NCBI GenBank assembly: GCA_030544215.1
Contig: JARZZO010000006.1
Location: forward strand, 44,492,501-44,556,500
Source of the DNA: Zantedeschia hybrid cultivar
Lineage: Eukaryota > Streptophyta > Magnoliopsida > Alismatales > Araceae
DNA length: 64,000 bases
Direction: 5' to 3'
Below are positions 11,091 to 21,860 of the stretch, in pieces (the first letter of the stretch is position 1; the number at the start of each line of letters is the position of its first letter). A program made the translations under genes and the position numbers. The notes beneath the pieces were generated by a model that saw nothing but the letters and a program-made list of their open reading frames with translations, was not told the origin of the DNA and made no database searches.

Positions 11091-12000
11091 AATGGAAAAT
11101 TAATGATCAAGGCAATGGAGCCGGGCTCAACTTGAAGGTCCAGAGCAGGCCCACGAAGGAAGTGTCGGACAGAAGAGGCCCGAGTAGTCTAGACTTGATG
11201 GAAGCTCATGCCCCACGCAGCCAACAATACCAAAAGTGTTCCCAGAAAAACTCATGAGAAGACAATCTTTAGGACTGTCTTAAACCCGAGGACTTGAGAA
11301 GCAAATGGTCCACTTGGACCAGGAACATGCGCTTGTATCCCCTTAACCACCGATCACTAGGAACTAAAGGGTCCTTGGGAGTCCATCGCACTCCACATGC
11401 GTCCACTGACACACCTTACCTGTCAGAACGGCATGCTGCATTTCTATCTCATCACATGGCATTCAATGGCGAGAAAGTACCATCATAGCTGCCCCGTCAT
11501 CATGGAGATATGTAGCCTGTCTCATCATAATCAGTATGGGAACGTGTTTCCAAAAGGATGATATGACTTCACTAACACTACAATTTGATGCTACTACGTC
11601 AGGGGGGGGGCATGGCATCCTTGTGTCATCCAACGAGTTAGCATGGCACCCCCCCCCCCCCCCCCCCTCCCCTACAAATAGGGGTATGTGGCTACTGTCC
11701 CATGCGTCGTCTCCCATCCTTTCGTTCGTCCAGCTAGTACTTAGCACTATCTAACCTCTACACTTTGGTTGTTGTCTATGGAAAACTTCATCAAACAAGA
11801 AGCTATGGCTTGTCCTAGCCAGTGAAATTCTTGCAATCTGCCCCGCAAGGAAGTCCCACAGCATTCCTGTGGACTCCATTCAGGAACTTCACAAATAAAT
11901 GTAGGTGGTCCTCGGGGCCATCAATAAACTTTAGGCATCCAGGTAGCAACGATCTACTTTGACCCCCCTCCTAAGTATGCATATTGGAAGAGGTGTGCCT
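11091..12000. repeat. LTR-like stretch with G9 and C19 runs
   Basis: Moderately GC-rich non-coding sequence with a TATA-like CTACAAATAGGGG at about 11672-11684, followed by a short leader. This looks like a plant LTR promoter on the plus strand, but no TG...CA ends or TSD were found. A run of nine G (11602-11610) and a run of 19 C (11649-11667) flank a segment in which CATGGCA occurs on both sides. The two runs could pair with each other. Their exact lengths may be sequencing artefacts. Confidence 0.4.
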
Positions 12001-12715
12001 GTAATAGCTTGGCCCTTTGATTTAAGATTTTTGAATCAGTTTATCAGCTTTGATCATGTTTGGCTATGATTTGACCAGCTTAAATTTCATTACTTCAATT
12101 TATAATGAGTTTAATAGACTTCGTGATGAATATTAGGTCATTTATATTTAATTAGATGGTTTAGATATGATTTAAATGAGTTTAGATTAAATGTTGTCTT
12201 TTAAATTCAATTAGAGATGCTTTAGAATAGGGAATTAATTAGTTTGATATGAATTTGGTTAATGGGTTGGATTTTGGACCTATTGGAGTGTTATTAGACT
12301 CATTTGATTGGCTTTTACAGGCCCATTAGGTGTATAAGTGGATGGATGGGTTCTTTTGACTAAGAGAGGGATTTAATTGTAATTCTTCCATGCTTTATAT
12401 AAGGGACCTGTTAAATCCAACCCCTTTCTTTCTCATCTTCTCCATCTCTTATCTCTTTTGCTTCTGGACCTTGGAGGAGGTTTGGGAGGCTTGCATGTGG
12501 GTGTAGAGGCTTGAGAAGGTTCTTTAGAGGTTTTCTTGGTTATTTGGAGCTCATTTAAAGGTTCTTAGTAATGTTCTTAAACTTTCTTTGTAGAGATTCT
12601 TGCTTTAAAGATGAATTTCATAGAGTAAAGGCTTGGATGATCCTCATATTCCTCTTCTCTTGGTGCTTAGAGTGGTTCTAGAAGGCCTTTGGGTTTGTAG
12701 GAGATCATGAACTAG
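12001..12715. other. Non-coding; TATA-like promoter sequence without a gene
   Basis: AT-rich, then TTTATATAAGG near 12393, then a CT-rich leader near 12420-12470. No open frame follows. It may be the promoter part of another LTR. I cannot assign it to a family. Confidence 0.35.
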
Positions 12716-13237
12716 GTAGGGTGATGTCATGAATTTATTTCTAAGTTCAGAAACCTACCAACAAGATATCTTTGGCGTCTCAGGTCTAAGGATCATCCAC
12801 GCAACCGTGACAAAAGAATCGAGCTGGTTAGTAGTGAGGTGTTTACCATCCAACAATTCATAGTCGGATCAATTCAGTGAACTCATTCACCAATGAGCAC
12901 CTATAGGTCCAGCATAGTGTCTCCACACAAGTGACTTATGGGATCAGTCACCCTCATCATATGAGCTGAAGTAACCTATACTAGTCTATCAGGATGTTCG
13001 ATGTCCTATCTCAAACATCCTATGACTAGGAACAATTAAGAACATATGTTTATAATTCTTCGGTCCCGTAATTATGATCTCATCATAATCCGAAGACTAT
13101 TGCACATGTTCATGGACTTCATCGTGATACGATAAACATAGATCGAATTAATTACACACAATGAATTATTGCCATTTATTAATAATCTGAATCAGTACAT
13201 AGTATCGGATTGGCTTTGAGACCATCTAATGCTAACA
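12716..13237 (-). mobile_element. LTR fragment H, unclassified family
   Basis: On the minus strand this begins TGTTAGCATTAGATGG at 13237 and runs leftward. Its right edge is sharp: gypsy A coding sequence starts at 13238. The first 120 bases resemble fragment G (38127-38251, plus strand, starting TGTTAGTCTTAGG), with the same landmarks in order (AAGCCAATC, a TTAATAA-type block, AATGGCA, ATTCATTGTGT, ATGAAGTC). The two are therefore related LTRs. The left end and the TSD were not found, so the fragment is probably truncated. Confidence 0.55.
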
Positions 13238-13874
13238 CTATCCCACTCATGGCTTAGAGTTGGCGGCTGTGGTATTTGCTCTGAAGATCTGGCGGCAGTA
13301 CTTATATTGGGAGAAGCTTCAGGTCTTCACTGATCACAAGAGCCTGAAGTATGTTTTCACTTAGAGGGATCTGAATTTGAGGCAACGTAGGTGGATGGAG
13401 TTTATCAAGGATTATGATCTCGACCTTTCTTATCATCCGGGCAAGGCAAACGTGGTGGTAGACGCCTTTAGTCGGAAGTTGGTCGTATCACATCTTATGA
13501 TTCAGGAATGAAGATTATTTGAGCAGGTTGTGGAATCTTCCATTAGGATTCCTCGAGAGGCTGATAGAGCCCTGTTGGCCAGCTTAACTATGAGGCCAAC
13601 AGTGTACCATGCAATGATTGAGGCTCAACGGGCAGATGCAGAGCTACCACAGATTCTCCAGATATCAGAGGTAGAGTTGTGAGATGATGGCACGGTCAGA
13701 TTTAGAGGCAGACTTTATGTTCCAACTGAGGAAGAGGTGCGCAGGAATGTCCTAGATGAGACACACCGTTCTAGATATGCAATGCATCCCGGAACGACTA
13801 AGATGTATCATTGTTTGAGGAGGCACTTTTGGTGGCTTGGTATGAAGAAGGACGTGGCTGAATATGTGGCAAGG
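13238..13874 (+). pseudogene. Element A RNase H and integrase N-terminus
   Basis: Reads THGLELAAVVFALKIWRQYL, TDHKSLKYVFT, a stop, RDLNLRQRRWMEFIKDYDL, SYHPGKANVVVDAF, then the linker and the integrase zinc-binding region ending HCLRRHFWWLGMKKDVAEY at the insertion point. RNase H removes RNA from the RNA:DNA hybrid and integrase inserts the cDNA. Compared with element F, the stop in VFT*RDLN is CAG to TAG, and the two others (QE*RLF and VEL*DDG) are TGG to TGA. All three are C-to-T or G-to-A transitions. Confidence 0.9.
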
Positions 13875-16576
13875 TGTAACGACCCGCCATCCTATAATCG
13901 GGAATCCGATTACTAAATAGATGTCGGACCATTAACTGCGGGTTCACACCTGAATCTCACACAACGCATTTGGAGGAGTAAGCGTTAAATAAGGCTAAAT
14001 ATAATATTCACACGGACTACAAAGAGATTACAAGCGCGCAGGAAGGAAGATAACACTGTCCGTATACAGTCCAACAATAATTACATGGTCCAACAAATTA
14101 AATAAGTACAGGTAGAAGCAAAGTACAACAACATCGGGGCATACCCCGGAACTGAGATAGCTGCTGGTCCGTACACCAAGGAGACACCACACGCCGCCAC
14201 ACGCCACGAGGTCCACACCTGAAACCGCAGGGAGTGAGCCACACCAGAATTGGGCTCAGTAGGGATCATCCGATCCCCGCCTCCCACTCACACACCCACA
14301 AGTGCAATAATACAGAAATATGACAATTAAATAAAGCAGTAAACATAGCCCCCAAAACCTGATATGAAACGTACGCATAAGCAATGCAACAGGCACAGTT
14401 CTAAGTAATCCGAATAACCCAGCACAATGCCACAACTTATAACCAAGGGTCCAACTAAGTGACCAAACCACACTGTCGACCGCAGACAAATGTCGCCTCA
14501 CAACACCACCAACACTCACGCCTGTCTGCCCCTATAGTGCTTCGGGGCACCGTAGGGTGAGGCAGTGAGACAAGCTAGGACTAACTGGGACCAGTGAACC
14601 ACCACTGCCCAACTACGTGTGCACACAAGCAGTCTAGACTACTGTCCTACCGACAGAACTTTCTCCACGCTAGGCCTCGGCGCTTCAGGAGGGCCCTGGG
14701 GACCGGCGAAACCCCCGTCAAGTCGAAGCTATAGGGACTACCCACAACCCTAACCTCCCGGGCTGCGTCAGGCCAAAGGGCGAAGGGTACCACTCGCGAC
14801 CTTGATATCACAGGTCACATCAGGCCCAGTGGCTAAAGGGATAAAACAACTCCAACAGTACCACACCCAGCTTCACAGTAAGAAACGCGCCGGAAGCTGC
14901 CACGACAAACCAGGGAACCCCGACCCGCTGAGACCAAACAACAACCCCTCGGATAGCGCACTGGCTACTCCGGCCCGACGGGCTCAAGGTGGTTTTGTCT
15001 CCCTCAGCCAAAGGTGAAAACACAACATGTACCCCTTCACCACCGGTACGGCAACAATGCCTCACAGACACCAAGGCCCTACCACTTCGGCGCAAGGTAA
15101 CGTAAACCACAGCTGTTCCAATTCCACAATCGCATAAGCACACACATACATGATATAATTCCACTCACACAGAAATCCCCAGCCTCGATGTACAACTCAA
15201 AGCATGCATTTATCCCACTATTTAACAGTGAAACACATTAATAACAAGAGTTAATATGATTCTGCCTTGAATCGCGTCGCCCATGGCCGATGCCATTCAA
15301 GCCCCTAAACTGGTTCATTTAAATCCGGCCTCAGATTATGTCTTAAAATGCGTCGTCTTGGGAAGCCGCCTTTTAGAAAGGCGTCACTGTCCTCAGACGC
15401 CATTCACAACAGAACCTGAAACTTGCAGAAAACTCGATCGGGGTGATTTCTGCCTAAATGGCGTCGTGCTGGCCCGTCGCCATTCTAAATGGCGTCGTCC
15501 AGGAAAGACGCCATTTAGCGCTTGAACCCTAGACTGACAGAACCTCAAATGGGACGATTTCTGCTTAAATGGCGTCGTGCTGGACCGTCGCCATTCTAAA
15601 TGGCGTCGTCCAGGCAAGATGCCATTTAACGCCAGAAACCTAGTTCCGTAGCTCAACCCGAGGGTTCCCCTTTTCACCCCCAAATGCCCCAAAATCACAC
15701 ACAAAACAGAAGAGGAAGAGGGGCAATCGAACTACCATGCGAAACTCATAAATCCACATTCATAACCACGGCCATATCATTATGAAAAACCCCCTAAACA
15801 TGCTCATTCTAGCCCAAACACATCATGCTACGCCATGGAAATCATGGACAAGATAACTACAATCCATGCAAGGTTCGTCCCCCTACCGATCTCTTGAACT
15901 CCTCGTGGCTCCGCGCCGCCAAACCGTTGCACCGCAGACCGCCGCCGGTACCCCGAGGATGTCGCCACTCCACCGGGACGTCGGCCGCCGTTCGGAGAAT
16001 GGAACGTCGCGAAGGAAGTGGTGGTGGTAGTGATGAGAGGTAGAGAGGTAGTGGAGTGGTGGAAGAGGAAGAGAGGGAAAGGGAAGGGAAGGAGGGTTCG
16101 GAGGGTGGAGAGGGCGAGGAGAGAGAGTGAGAGGGTGAGAATGAGGGAAAGAAGGGAAGACTCGCGGGGTCAATCCGAAACTGGCTAAAATGCGTCGTCC
16201 GAGACATACGCCAATCAGATGACAGGACGGGCCGTACTGACAGCGCTCTGAAACGTGTCGCTCATCACCGACGCCGTTCAGACGACAAGACCGACACCGT
16301 ACACTGACATCTAAGGGTCGCAGTCTGAATGACGTTGCCCATCACGGACGCCGTTTAGACGACAAGACAGGGGCCGTAATCTTGCGGTCCGAAACCCGCC
16401 CACGTGGCACAACAGCAACAACCCTAAATGGCGTCCACCCAGCAAGACGCCGTTTGAAAGGCGTTGTGCAGGACAAACGTCATTCAGAAGAAATTCTCGT
16501 GACCCCTCAAGGTCCAAACCGGAGGATCCGACCCGAAACCAACCCGAATACTGAAACCGAAACCTCAGTTCTTATA
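13875..16576 (-). mobile_element. Solo LTR of the Tekay-type family, 2.7 kb
   Basis: Minus-strand LTR. On the plus strand it starts TGTAACGACCCGCC and ends ...CCTCAGTTCTTATA (the terminal CA is mutated). The 5-bp TSD CAAGG is at 13870-13874 and 16577-16581. Sequence and length match the LTRs of element D (2719 bp). No internal region is present, so it most likely arose by recombination between the two LTRs of a full element. It contains a pyrimidine-rich tract (GA-rich on plus, about 16040-16150) and at least 12 hairpin modules. Open frames inside it are not conserved as protein. Confidence 0.93.
15267..16487. repeat. Hairpin-module cluster in the solo LTR
   Basis: At least twelve short inverted repeats of the form TNAAnnGCGTC - about 10 nt - GACGCnnTTNA. 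Examples: 15267-15300 (arms TTGAATCGCGTC and GATGCCATTCAA), 15485-15518 (TAAATGGCGTC and GACGCCATTTA, perfect), 15343-15376, 15376-15412, 15564-15596, 15597-15629, 16185-16219, 16247-16281, 16325-16359, 16424-16455 and 16453-16487. Neighbouring modules often share an arm, giving chains. Spacer sequences differ between modules. Confidence 0.85.
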
Positions 16577-17151
16577 CAAGGTGCCTGACTTGTCAGCAAG
16601 TTAAGGCAGAGCACCAGAGACCAGGAGGGTTGTTGCAGCCGTTACCGATCCAGGAGTGGAAATGGGAGCATGTGATTATGGACTTTGTGATGGGTTTGCC
16701 CGTGTCACCCGGCAGGAGGGATGCAATCTGGGTCATTGTTGATCGATTGACCAAGTCTGCGCACTTTCTACCTATTAGAAAGGATTGGTTAGTCGGTAAG
16801 TTGGCTAAGTTGTTTGTGGACTGGATCATCTCTCTGCATGGGGTGCCTTTGTCCATCGTGTCAGATCGGGATCCAAGATTCAGAAGGCCTTGGGTACGCA
16901 GTTAACCTTTAACTCGGCTTACCATCCTGAGACTGATGGACAGTCAGAAAGGACCATTCAGACATTGGAAGATATGCTCAGGGCTTGTTGCCTAGATTGG
17001 AGAGGTTCTTGGGAGCAACACTTGTCTACAGTGGAGTTTGCTTACAATAATAGTTATCATTCTAGTATCGGCATGGCGCCATTTGAGGCATTGTATGGGC
17101 GGCCGTACCGATCTTCTATGAATTGGTCTAAGATTGGCGAGAGGCAGATAG
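16577..17151 (+). pseudogene. Element A integrase core (broken)
   Basis: Continues element A after the solo LTR: LTCQQVKAEHQRPGG, EHVIMDFVMGLP (first catalytic D), IWVIVDRLTKSAHFLPI, SIVSDRDPRF (second D). A short deletion then occurs with a TTCAGAAGG junction, followed by a frame change, SAYHPETDGQSERTIQTLED (catalytic E) and FAYNNSYHSSIGMAPFEALYG. It is cut by element B after IGERQI. The deletion removes the TSRFWKSF-type stretch that element F still has. Non-functional. Confidence 0.9.
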
Positions 17152-18494
17152 TGTAGGTGCTTAAAATGCTCGTGTGATTAATATGAAAAATATATGTTAT
17201 TTAGTGTAAACTAACCTATTAAAAATAGCAACTAAGTGCAGTGATCGCCAGAAACTTTTGACTTAAAAGTTTCAAAAGAGAGTTTTGATCGCCTACCTGT
17301 TTGAACGCGGAAGATATCGAGTCCTTGATTCCCCTTCCTCAGCCGGCTGAAGAAAGAGAGCCCTCTCGTTCTTTGTTCTTGCTGTTGAATTTGAGGTTGA
17401 GGATCGTCCATAAGTCCTTCTGGCTTTATGCTTGATTTCTCCTTTTGATTCTCTTATTGTTGTTGAGTGCAGCAGAGACAGAGAGAAAGGAAATAAAGAA
17501 ACAATGATGATGAGAACTTAAGTAGAAGCAGTATCCAAACTAATCATGATTTTAAACATGTAATTGAACAACAAACTCACTTGCTTAAATGGCTTTGAAA
17601 CCCCTTAAATCAAATAAGTTTTGAAAGATGATGCTGTGGTGTGTGTTGCATGAAGTGATTATGAAGAATGAAAGATTAATGAAGATATAAAATGCAGAAT
17701 AAAAATGCAGAATTAAAACACTTATGCCCAATGGGTTGAAGCCTTGAAAGGATGAAGATTCTTGAAAGACGCCGACTTCTGGAAATGGCAGCGCTCCGGC
17801 GTTCCGACGTTGTTGCTTCGATCTTCAACTCACTATAATAACACTCTCTCTTTTCTCAAGATTACGCTTCACACTCTTCTTTTACTCTTCGAGATGTAAG
17901 GTATTTATAGGCTTTTTCTGCGTTCACGATTAACATAGAAAAATCTAGGATTTATCTATCTTAACCGACAGATAAATACTGATTAATTCATCTTTATCTG
18001 TAATTATCTAAAACGCGTCCACCATGGCTGACGCCTTTCAGATTAATTTAAGATAAGGATAAATATCCGGGAAAACTTATCTTTATCTTTATTAGCTAAA
18101 ACGCGTCTACATGTGCAGACGTCTTTTACACTAATTAAGATAAGGATAAACATCCGGAAGAGAAGTTAAAATAGCTTAGGAAACCTAAAACGCGTCGACC
18201 CTCACATACGCCTTTTAGCTAATAAATCAATTGATTAAAATTCAAATTTAAACGTTAAAACAGGAATAAACTCTAAATCGCGTCCACACAGGTCGACGTC
18301 TTTTAGACTTCTTCATATTTTAACTGAAATTTGAGCTAAAATCAATTTAATTGATTAACTTAAACATGTCTGTTAAACTCGACACTAAAAAAGATCAATA
18401 AAAATTAATCAATGATTAAATATCAGACCATTATGAGGCATTATTATATGATATGAAATTTACTCAAAATGATGTCAAAATTAGCGTGTCTATA
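17152..18494 (-). repeat. Element B 3' LTR
   Basis: Plus-strand ends are TGTAGGTGCTTAAAATGC and ...TTAGCGTGTCTATA; the other LTR ends ...TCTACA, so the last CA has mutated here. A minus-strand TATA box, GCCTATAAATAC, is at 17901-17912. A 9-bp stem with 5-nt loop (GAAACTTTT, AAAAGTTTC) lies at 17251-17273. Four hairpin modules are at 18007-18041, 18095-18130, 18184-18219 and 18271-18307. Confidence 0.95.
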
Positions 18495-18583
18495 GCTGCC
18501 TCACCTTGGCATCGTCTTTGCAAGGGAGTGAAATGAAATGGAATGTACTGAAAAGGTGATGCCAAGGTGTGATGAGACACGCT
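18483..18583. repeat. Large stem-loop across the 3' LTR junction of element B
   Basis: Outer arms AGCGTGTCT (18483-18491) and AGACACGCT (18575-18583) and inner arms CACCTTGGCATC (18502-18513) and GATGCCAAGGTG (18558-18569) are exactly complementary. The left outer arm is the last part of the LTR and the rest is just inside it, so the structure spans the LTR boundary. The same structure is kept in element C (54973-55073). No clear polypurine tract is visible at the place where plus-strand priming should start. Confidence 0.85.
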
Positions 18584-19701
18584 CTTAACGTCACATGATT
18601 GGAATTTTTCTCAAAATCATCAATGAAGATAGTTCAATGAGATCAATGGAATCAATCCTGTCTGGATGAAGTAGACAAGGAAATAAAATAAGGTCCATCA
18701 ACCTCCTCGGAGTGGGAAGTACCCCAGGTCATAGACACTGTAGGTTTCATCATGGGGAGCGTTTGCCAGCCAATGTGGACGTGCTGCAGCCATGATGGAT
18801 CTTAAAAGAAAACAAGAAATATTGGATAAAAAGTCCAAGAAAGGTAGAATTCCAAGGATATCTTTAAGCGAACCTCAAAGATAATCAAGATACTCAATTC
18901 AGAATGGAATATTTCATATCATGTTGTGAGTTATTTGATTAATGGTCTGAAACTTAATCAATAATTAATCCTTATCACAGTGATTTCAAAGTCCTACATG
19001 ATGCATGCTGGGCTAAAAGAAAAATATAAAGTCAAATAAAATATAAATTAATCAAGGATAATATTGTTAAATTGTCATTAATGAGTCAAGATACCAATTC
19101 TTGTAATTCAGTGCTAAGCTGAAGCTCGTTTATCCACGCATCGTTTTACAAAAGTGGAACCATCGTCCTCACTAATTAACAATCAAACGGCCTATCCGTG
19201 CGATTAAGAATCCTCTGGAATTATCACTGTTTTTGTTGTAGGGGAACTCAATTTTCAGTTTCATCAAAACGACAAGGTCCTTGATATGCTCTAATAAATA
19301 TTTATCATATAGTAATGCGAATGCAAAATAATTACATGGAATAATACAGGGGTAGAAATAACCGTCTTTTTAGCCACGGTCAGGACTTCTTGACTTCCAT
19401 AGTGGGATCTTCTTTTCTCAGCTTTACTCAGGTTTTCTTTGAATTTCCTGCAATCAAAATTATTAGTTCCAAACAACTATTCAATTAAAACATCAAAATC
19501 TACAGAATTTCGGCTAAATCACAGAAAGGCTGAAACGCGTCGTGTCAAGCAGACGCCATTTAACGTTGAAACGCGTCAGTGCTCCTCGACTCCTTTCACT
19601 AACAGAAACAGGTTTCTGGCTATTCTCTATTCGAATTCCAACTCTACCAATGCACATCCCTTTTCCAATCCGGAAAAGTCTTCCTAAGATCACAATTCCT
19701 T
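18584..19701. other. Spacer between 3' LTR and antisense gene 1
   Basis: AT-rich non-coding sequence, matched closely by element C (55074-56206). It holds two hairpin modules at 19530-19563 and 19567-19600, just upstream of the TATA box of the antisense gene. No open frame of note. Confidence 0.7.
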
Positions 19702-19711
19702 CTATATAAAC
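19702..19711 (+). promoter_or_regulatory. TATA box for antisense gene 1
   Basis: CTATATAAAC on the plus strand lies 135 bp before the ATG at 19846. The same sequence occurs at 56209-56218 ahead of the copy in element C. It points opposite to the LTR TATA boxes, which are on the minus strand, so it supports an independent promoter. Confidence 0.6.
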
Positions 19712-19845
19712 ACCCTTAGGTCGTTCCTAAGCAATCCTATCACAATCCAAAGATCCAAAGTTGAGTTTTCTCCAAAGGTTTCAAGGTTTCTTCAAAGTTC
19801 CAAGGTTTCCAAGCTTCAAGAAGGAGGAACTCCGAAAAAGGGAGG

Positions 19846-21232
19846 ATGAATTCTTCAAGCAAGAAGATGAAGATGTCTTTGGAGAAGTTTTCTGATGTGG
19901 AGAATCACCTCAATGGAAGAAATCCCAATCTTCAAGTAAGTTCAATCAACTTCCCTTTCAACATGTTCTTCATGTTCTTCATCATGTTCTTCATCATGTT
20001 CTTCATATTCCTTTTCCCTTTTTTTTCAGAACTATCCCATGTTTCCTGGCCCAAGGAAGTTTACCTCCTTACCTTGGATTCGTAAACTTGCAAAAAGTAT
20101 CAAGTTTTCCATGCAAGTGTTCATATCCAAGTGGAATCTTCAAGGTCTCGTAGTGCTTGCCAAACATTACAAGAGTGCGAACGTAGATTGGGCGGCTATG
20201 GGTGCCTTGATCGAGTGGTGGCATCCCCAAACTCATACGTTCTTCTTCCAAGACTTCGAGTGGACGATCTTTTTAGAGGAGGCGGAGCTTCTTCTAGGTC
20301 TCCCAAAGACCAAAGAGAACAAAGAGAAGATAGCTTTGACGAAAGAGAGAATCACCGGTCAACAATTGTTGACATCGATTATGAAAGATCCTTCAGAAGC
20401 TAAAGGATGCCTCACCAAAAAGGGAATCAATCTTGCAAAGCTAGCCGAGTGGACGCTGTACGAAATTGATGATCTAAGGGAGGATGAAGCGGAGGATGTA
20501 ACAAAAGCCTTAGTTACATGCCTTGCCGGTGCCTTGTTCTTCTCTGCACAGGATAATATCTTAGAAGATGATCAAGTCAGTGCCATATGCGCAATCTTCG
20601 AAGGTAAATCCATTAGCACTGCACTCTTAGCATATCTTTATAGTGGGCTTTCTGCGGCATCTGTGGGCCGTCCTCCTTATGGATGCATGCTACTCTTTGC
20701 TTTATGGGTTGAACTTCACTTCAAGTTTGAGTACAGCAAGAAAAGGCCTTTGAATCCATCTCAGATCTACTTGAATAGCCCAATTCATTGCATTGCTAAT
20801 ATTGTAAAGTTCAATGAGCACATGGTCAACAAGGTTCCAAAACTCAAGACCCGAGCCGACTGGAGAGAGTATTTAAAGCTCATGACGTCCGACATATTCG
20901 ACTCGTCCCCACTTGCTCTTATTGGAAAACCTGTTTGGGTGCGCCGTGCAGCAGGAGCAGATCTTCAGTTGATTGGAGCCACCGAGTTCGTGTTATACAA
21001 TCCACATCGGTGCCTTACTCAACTTAGCTTGGGCCGTCGTGAATTCCCTGAGTTCTCTCCCACACTCCCAATCAAGAAGCGTGACTTGGAATCCGACGAA
21101 GATTATGAAGCCGTACAAATCATCACCACTCTATGGAATCTTGGCTTCAGTTACCGTGTAAAATCCTCTAAAGATAGAGATAGAGGATTGAAAGCTCCTT
21201 ACCTTAAAAGTCTTCATGAAATTCTTCCTTAA
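19846..21232 (+). CDS. Antisense gene 1: two-exon PMD/DUF7745-like protein
   Basis: Exon 1 (19846-19935) encodes 30 residues, starting MNSSSKKMKMSLEK. A 94-bp intron follows with a GTAAGT donor and a TTTTTTTTCAG acceptor, then exon 2 (20030-21232); about 430 residues in total. The core has GALIEWWHPQTHTFFFQDFE followed by TIFLEEAELLLGLP, the pattern of the plant mobile domain and of the related plant transposon domain DUF7745. Further on are DNILEDDQVSAICAIFEG and PPYGCMLLFALWVELHFKFE. No catalytic motif is visible and the function is unknown. It is opposite in strand to gag-pol and lies between integrase and the 3' LTR. TATA and AATAAA signals flank it. Element C has a decayed copy with the same exon 1 length. 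The frame is open throughout, so it may be expressed. Confidence 0.85.
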
Positions 21233-21260
21233 ATGTCCTCTTTCTCTTTGTTCATGATGT

Positions 21261-21283
21261 AATAAAGAATTTTATTGAATAAA
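21261..21283 (+). terminator. Poly(A) signals of antisense gene 1
   Basis: Two AATAAA hexamers (21261-21266 and 21278-21283) begin 29 bp after the stop codon of antisense gene 1. Element C keeps an AATAAA at 57767-57772 in the same place. Confidence 0.6.
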
Positions 21284-21399
21284 GAAGTTTTTTTCATGCC
21301 TCGAAACCTTTCATCAACTTTCTGTGATGTGCACATGATTTTTCCTTTAGTAAAAACTTGATTTTTCCTGAAAACTCAACAGTTCGGATTCTGTTAAAT

Positions 21400-21748
21400 G
21401 TAAAACGCGTCCATTCAGAAAGACGCCTTTCAACAATAATTCTTTTTCCGAAAATCAATTTAATCTTCAAAAACCTGATTAAAACCTTAAAACGCGTCTG
21501 CATAAGCTGACGCCTTTCAACTCTCTCTCTTACTTTTTCCAAGATTCTGTCATTAATTCCATGATTAATTCTCTGAAACACGTCAACACACAAAGACGCC
21601 TTTCATCATTTTCCTCTGTACGGCTCTGACCAAAATCTTGAAACGCGTCCACCTGTGTGGACGTCTTTCATTCAAATTCAAACAGCTGTCCTTGCCGCCT
21701 CAACTTTTACGCTCTAAAACGCGTCTACCTGAGTCGACGCCTTTCAGC
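21400..21748. repeat. Hairpin-module cluster between the two antisense genes
   Basis: Five modules: 21400-21433, 21487-21520, 21573-21606, 21639-21671 and 21714-21748. Each reads about TNAAACGCGTC - N10-12 - GACGCCTTTCA. They fill the spacer that should hold the promoter of antisense gene 2. The matching spacer in element C (57868-58310) holds a similar set. No TATA box is seen; a CT-rich leader runs from 21760 to the ATG at 21861. Confidence 0.85.
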
Positions 21749-21860
21749 CTTTCTGTTAACAGACCCGCGAAGGCCCCTTTTTTTCCTCACTTTTCACAAA
21801 AATCCCTCTTTCTCTCCTATCTCCGGCGATCTTTCCCTCAAAACTCCCTCTACCCGAGGT

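Noticed and set aside
12716..13237. Complete solo LTR with TSD at LTR fragment H
   Set aside because: Searched for the right-flank bases CTATC on the left side and found no placement next to a TG end; only one boundary is supported.
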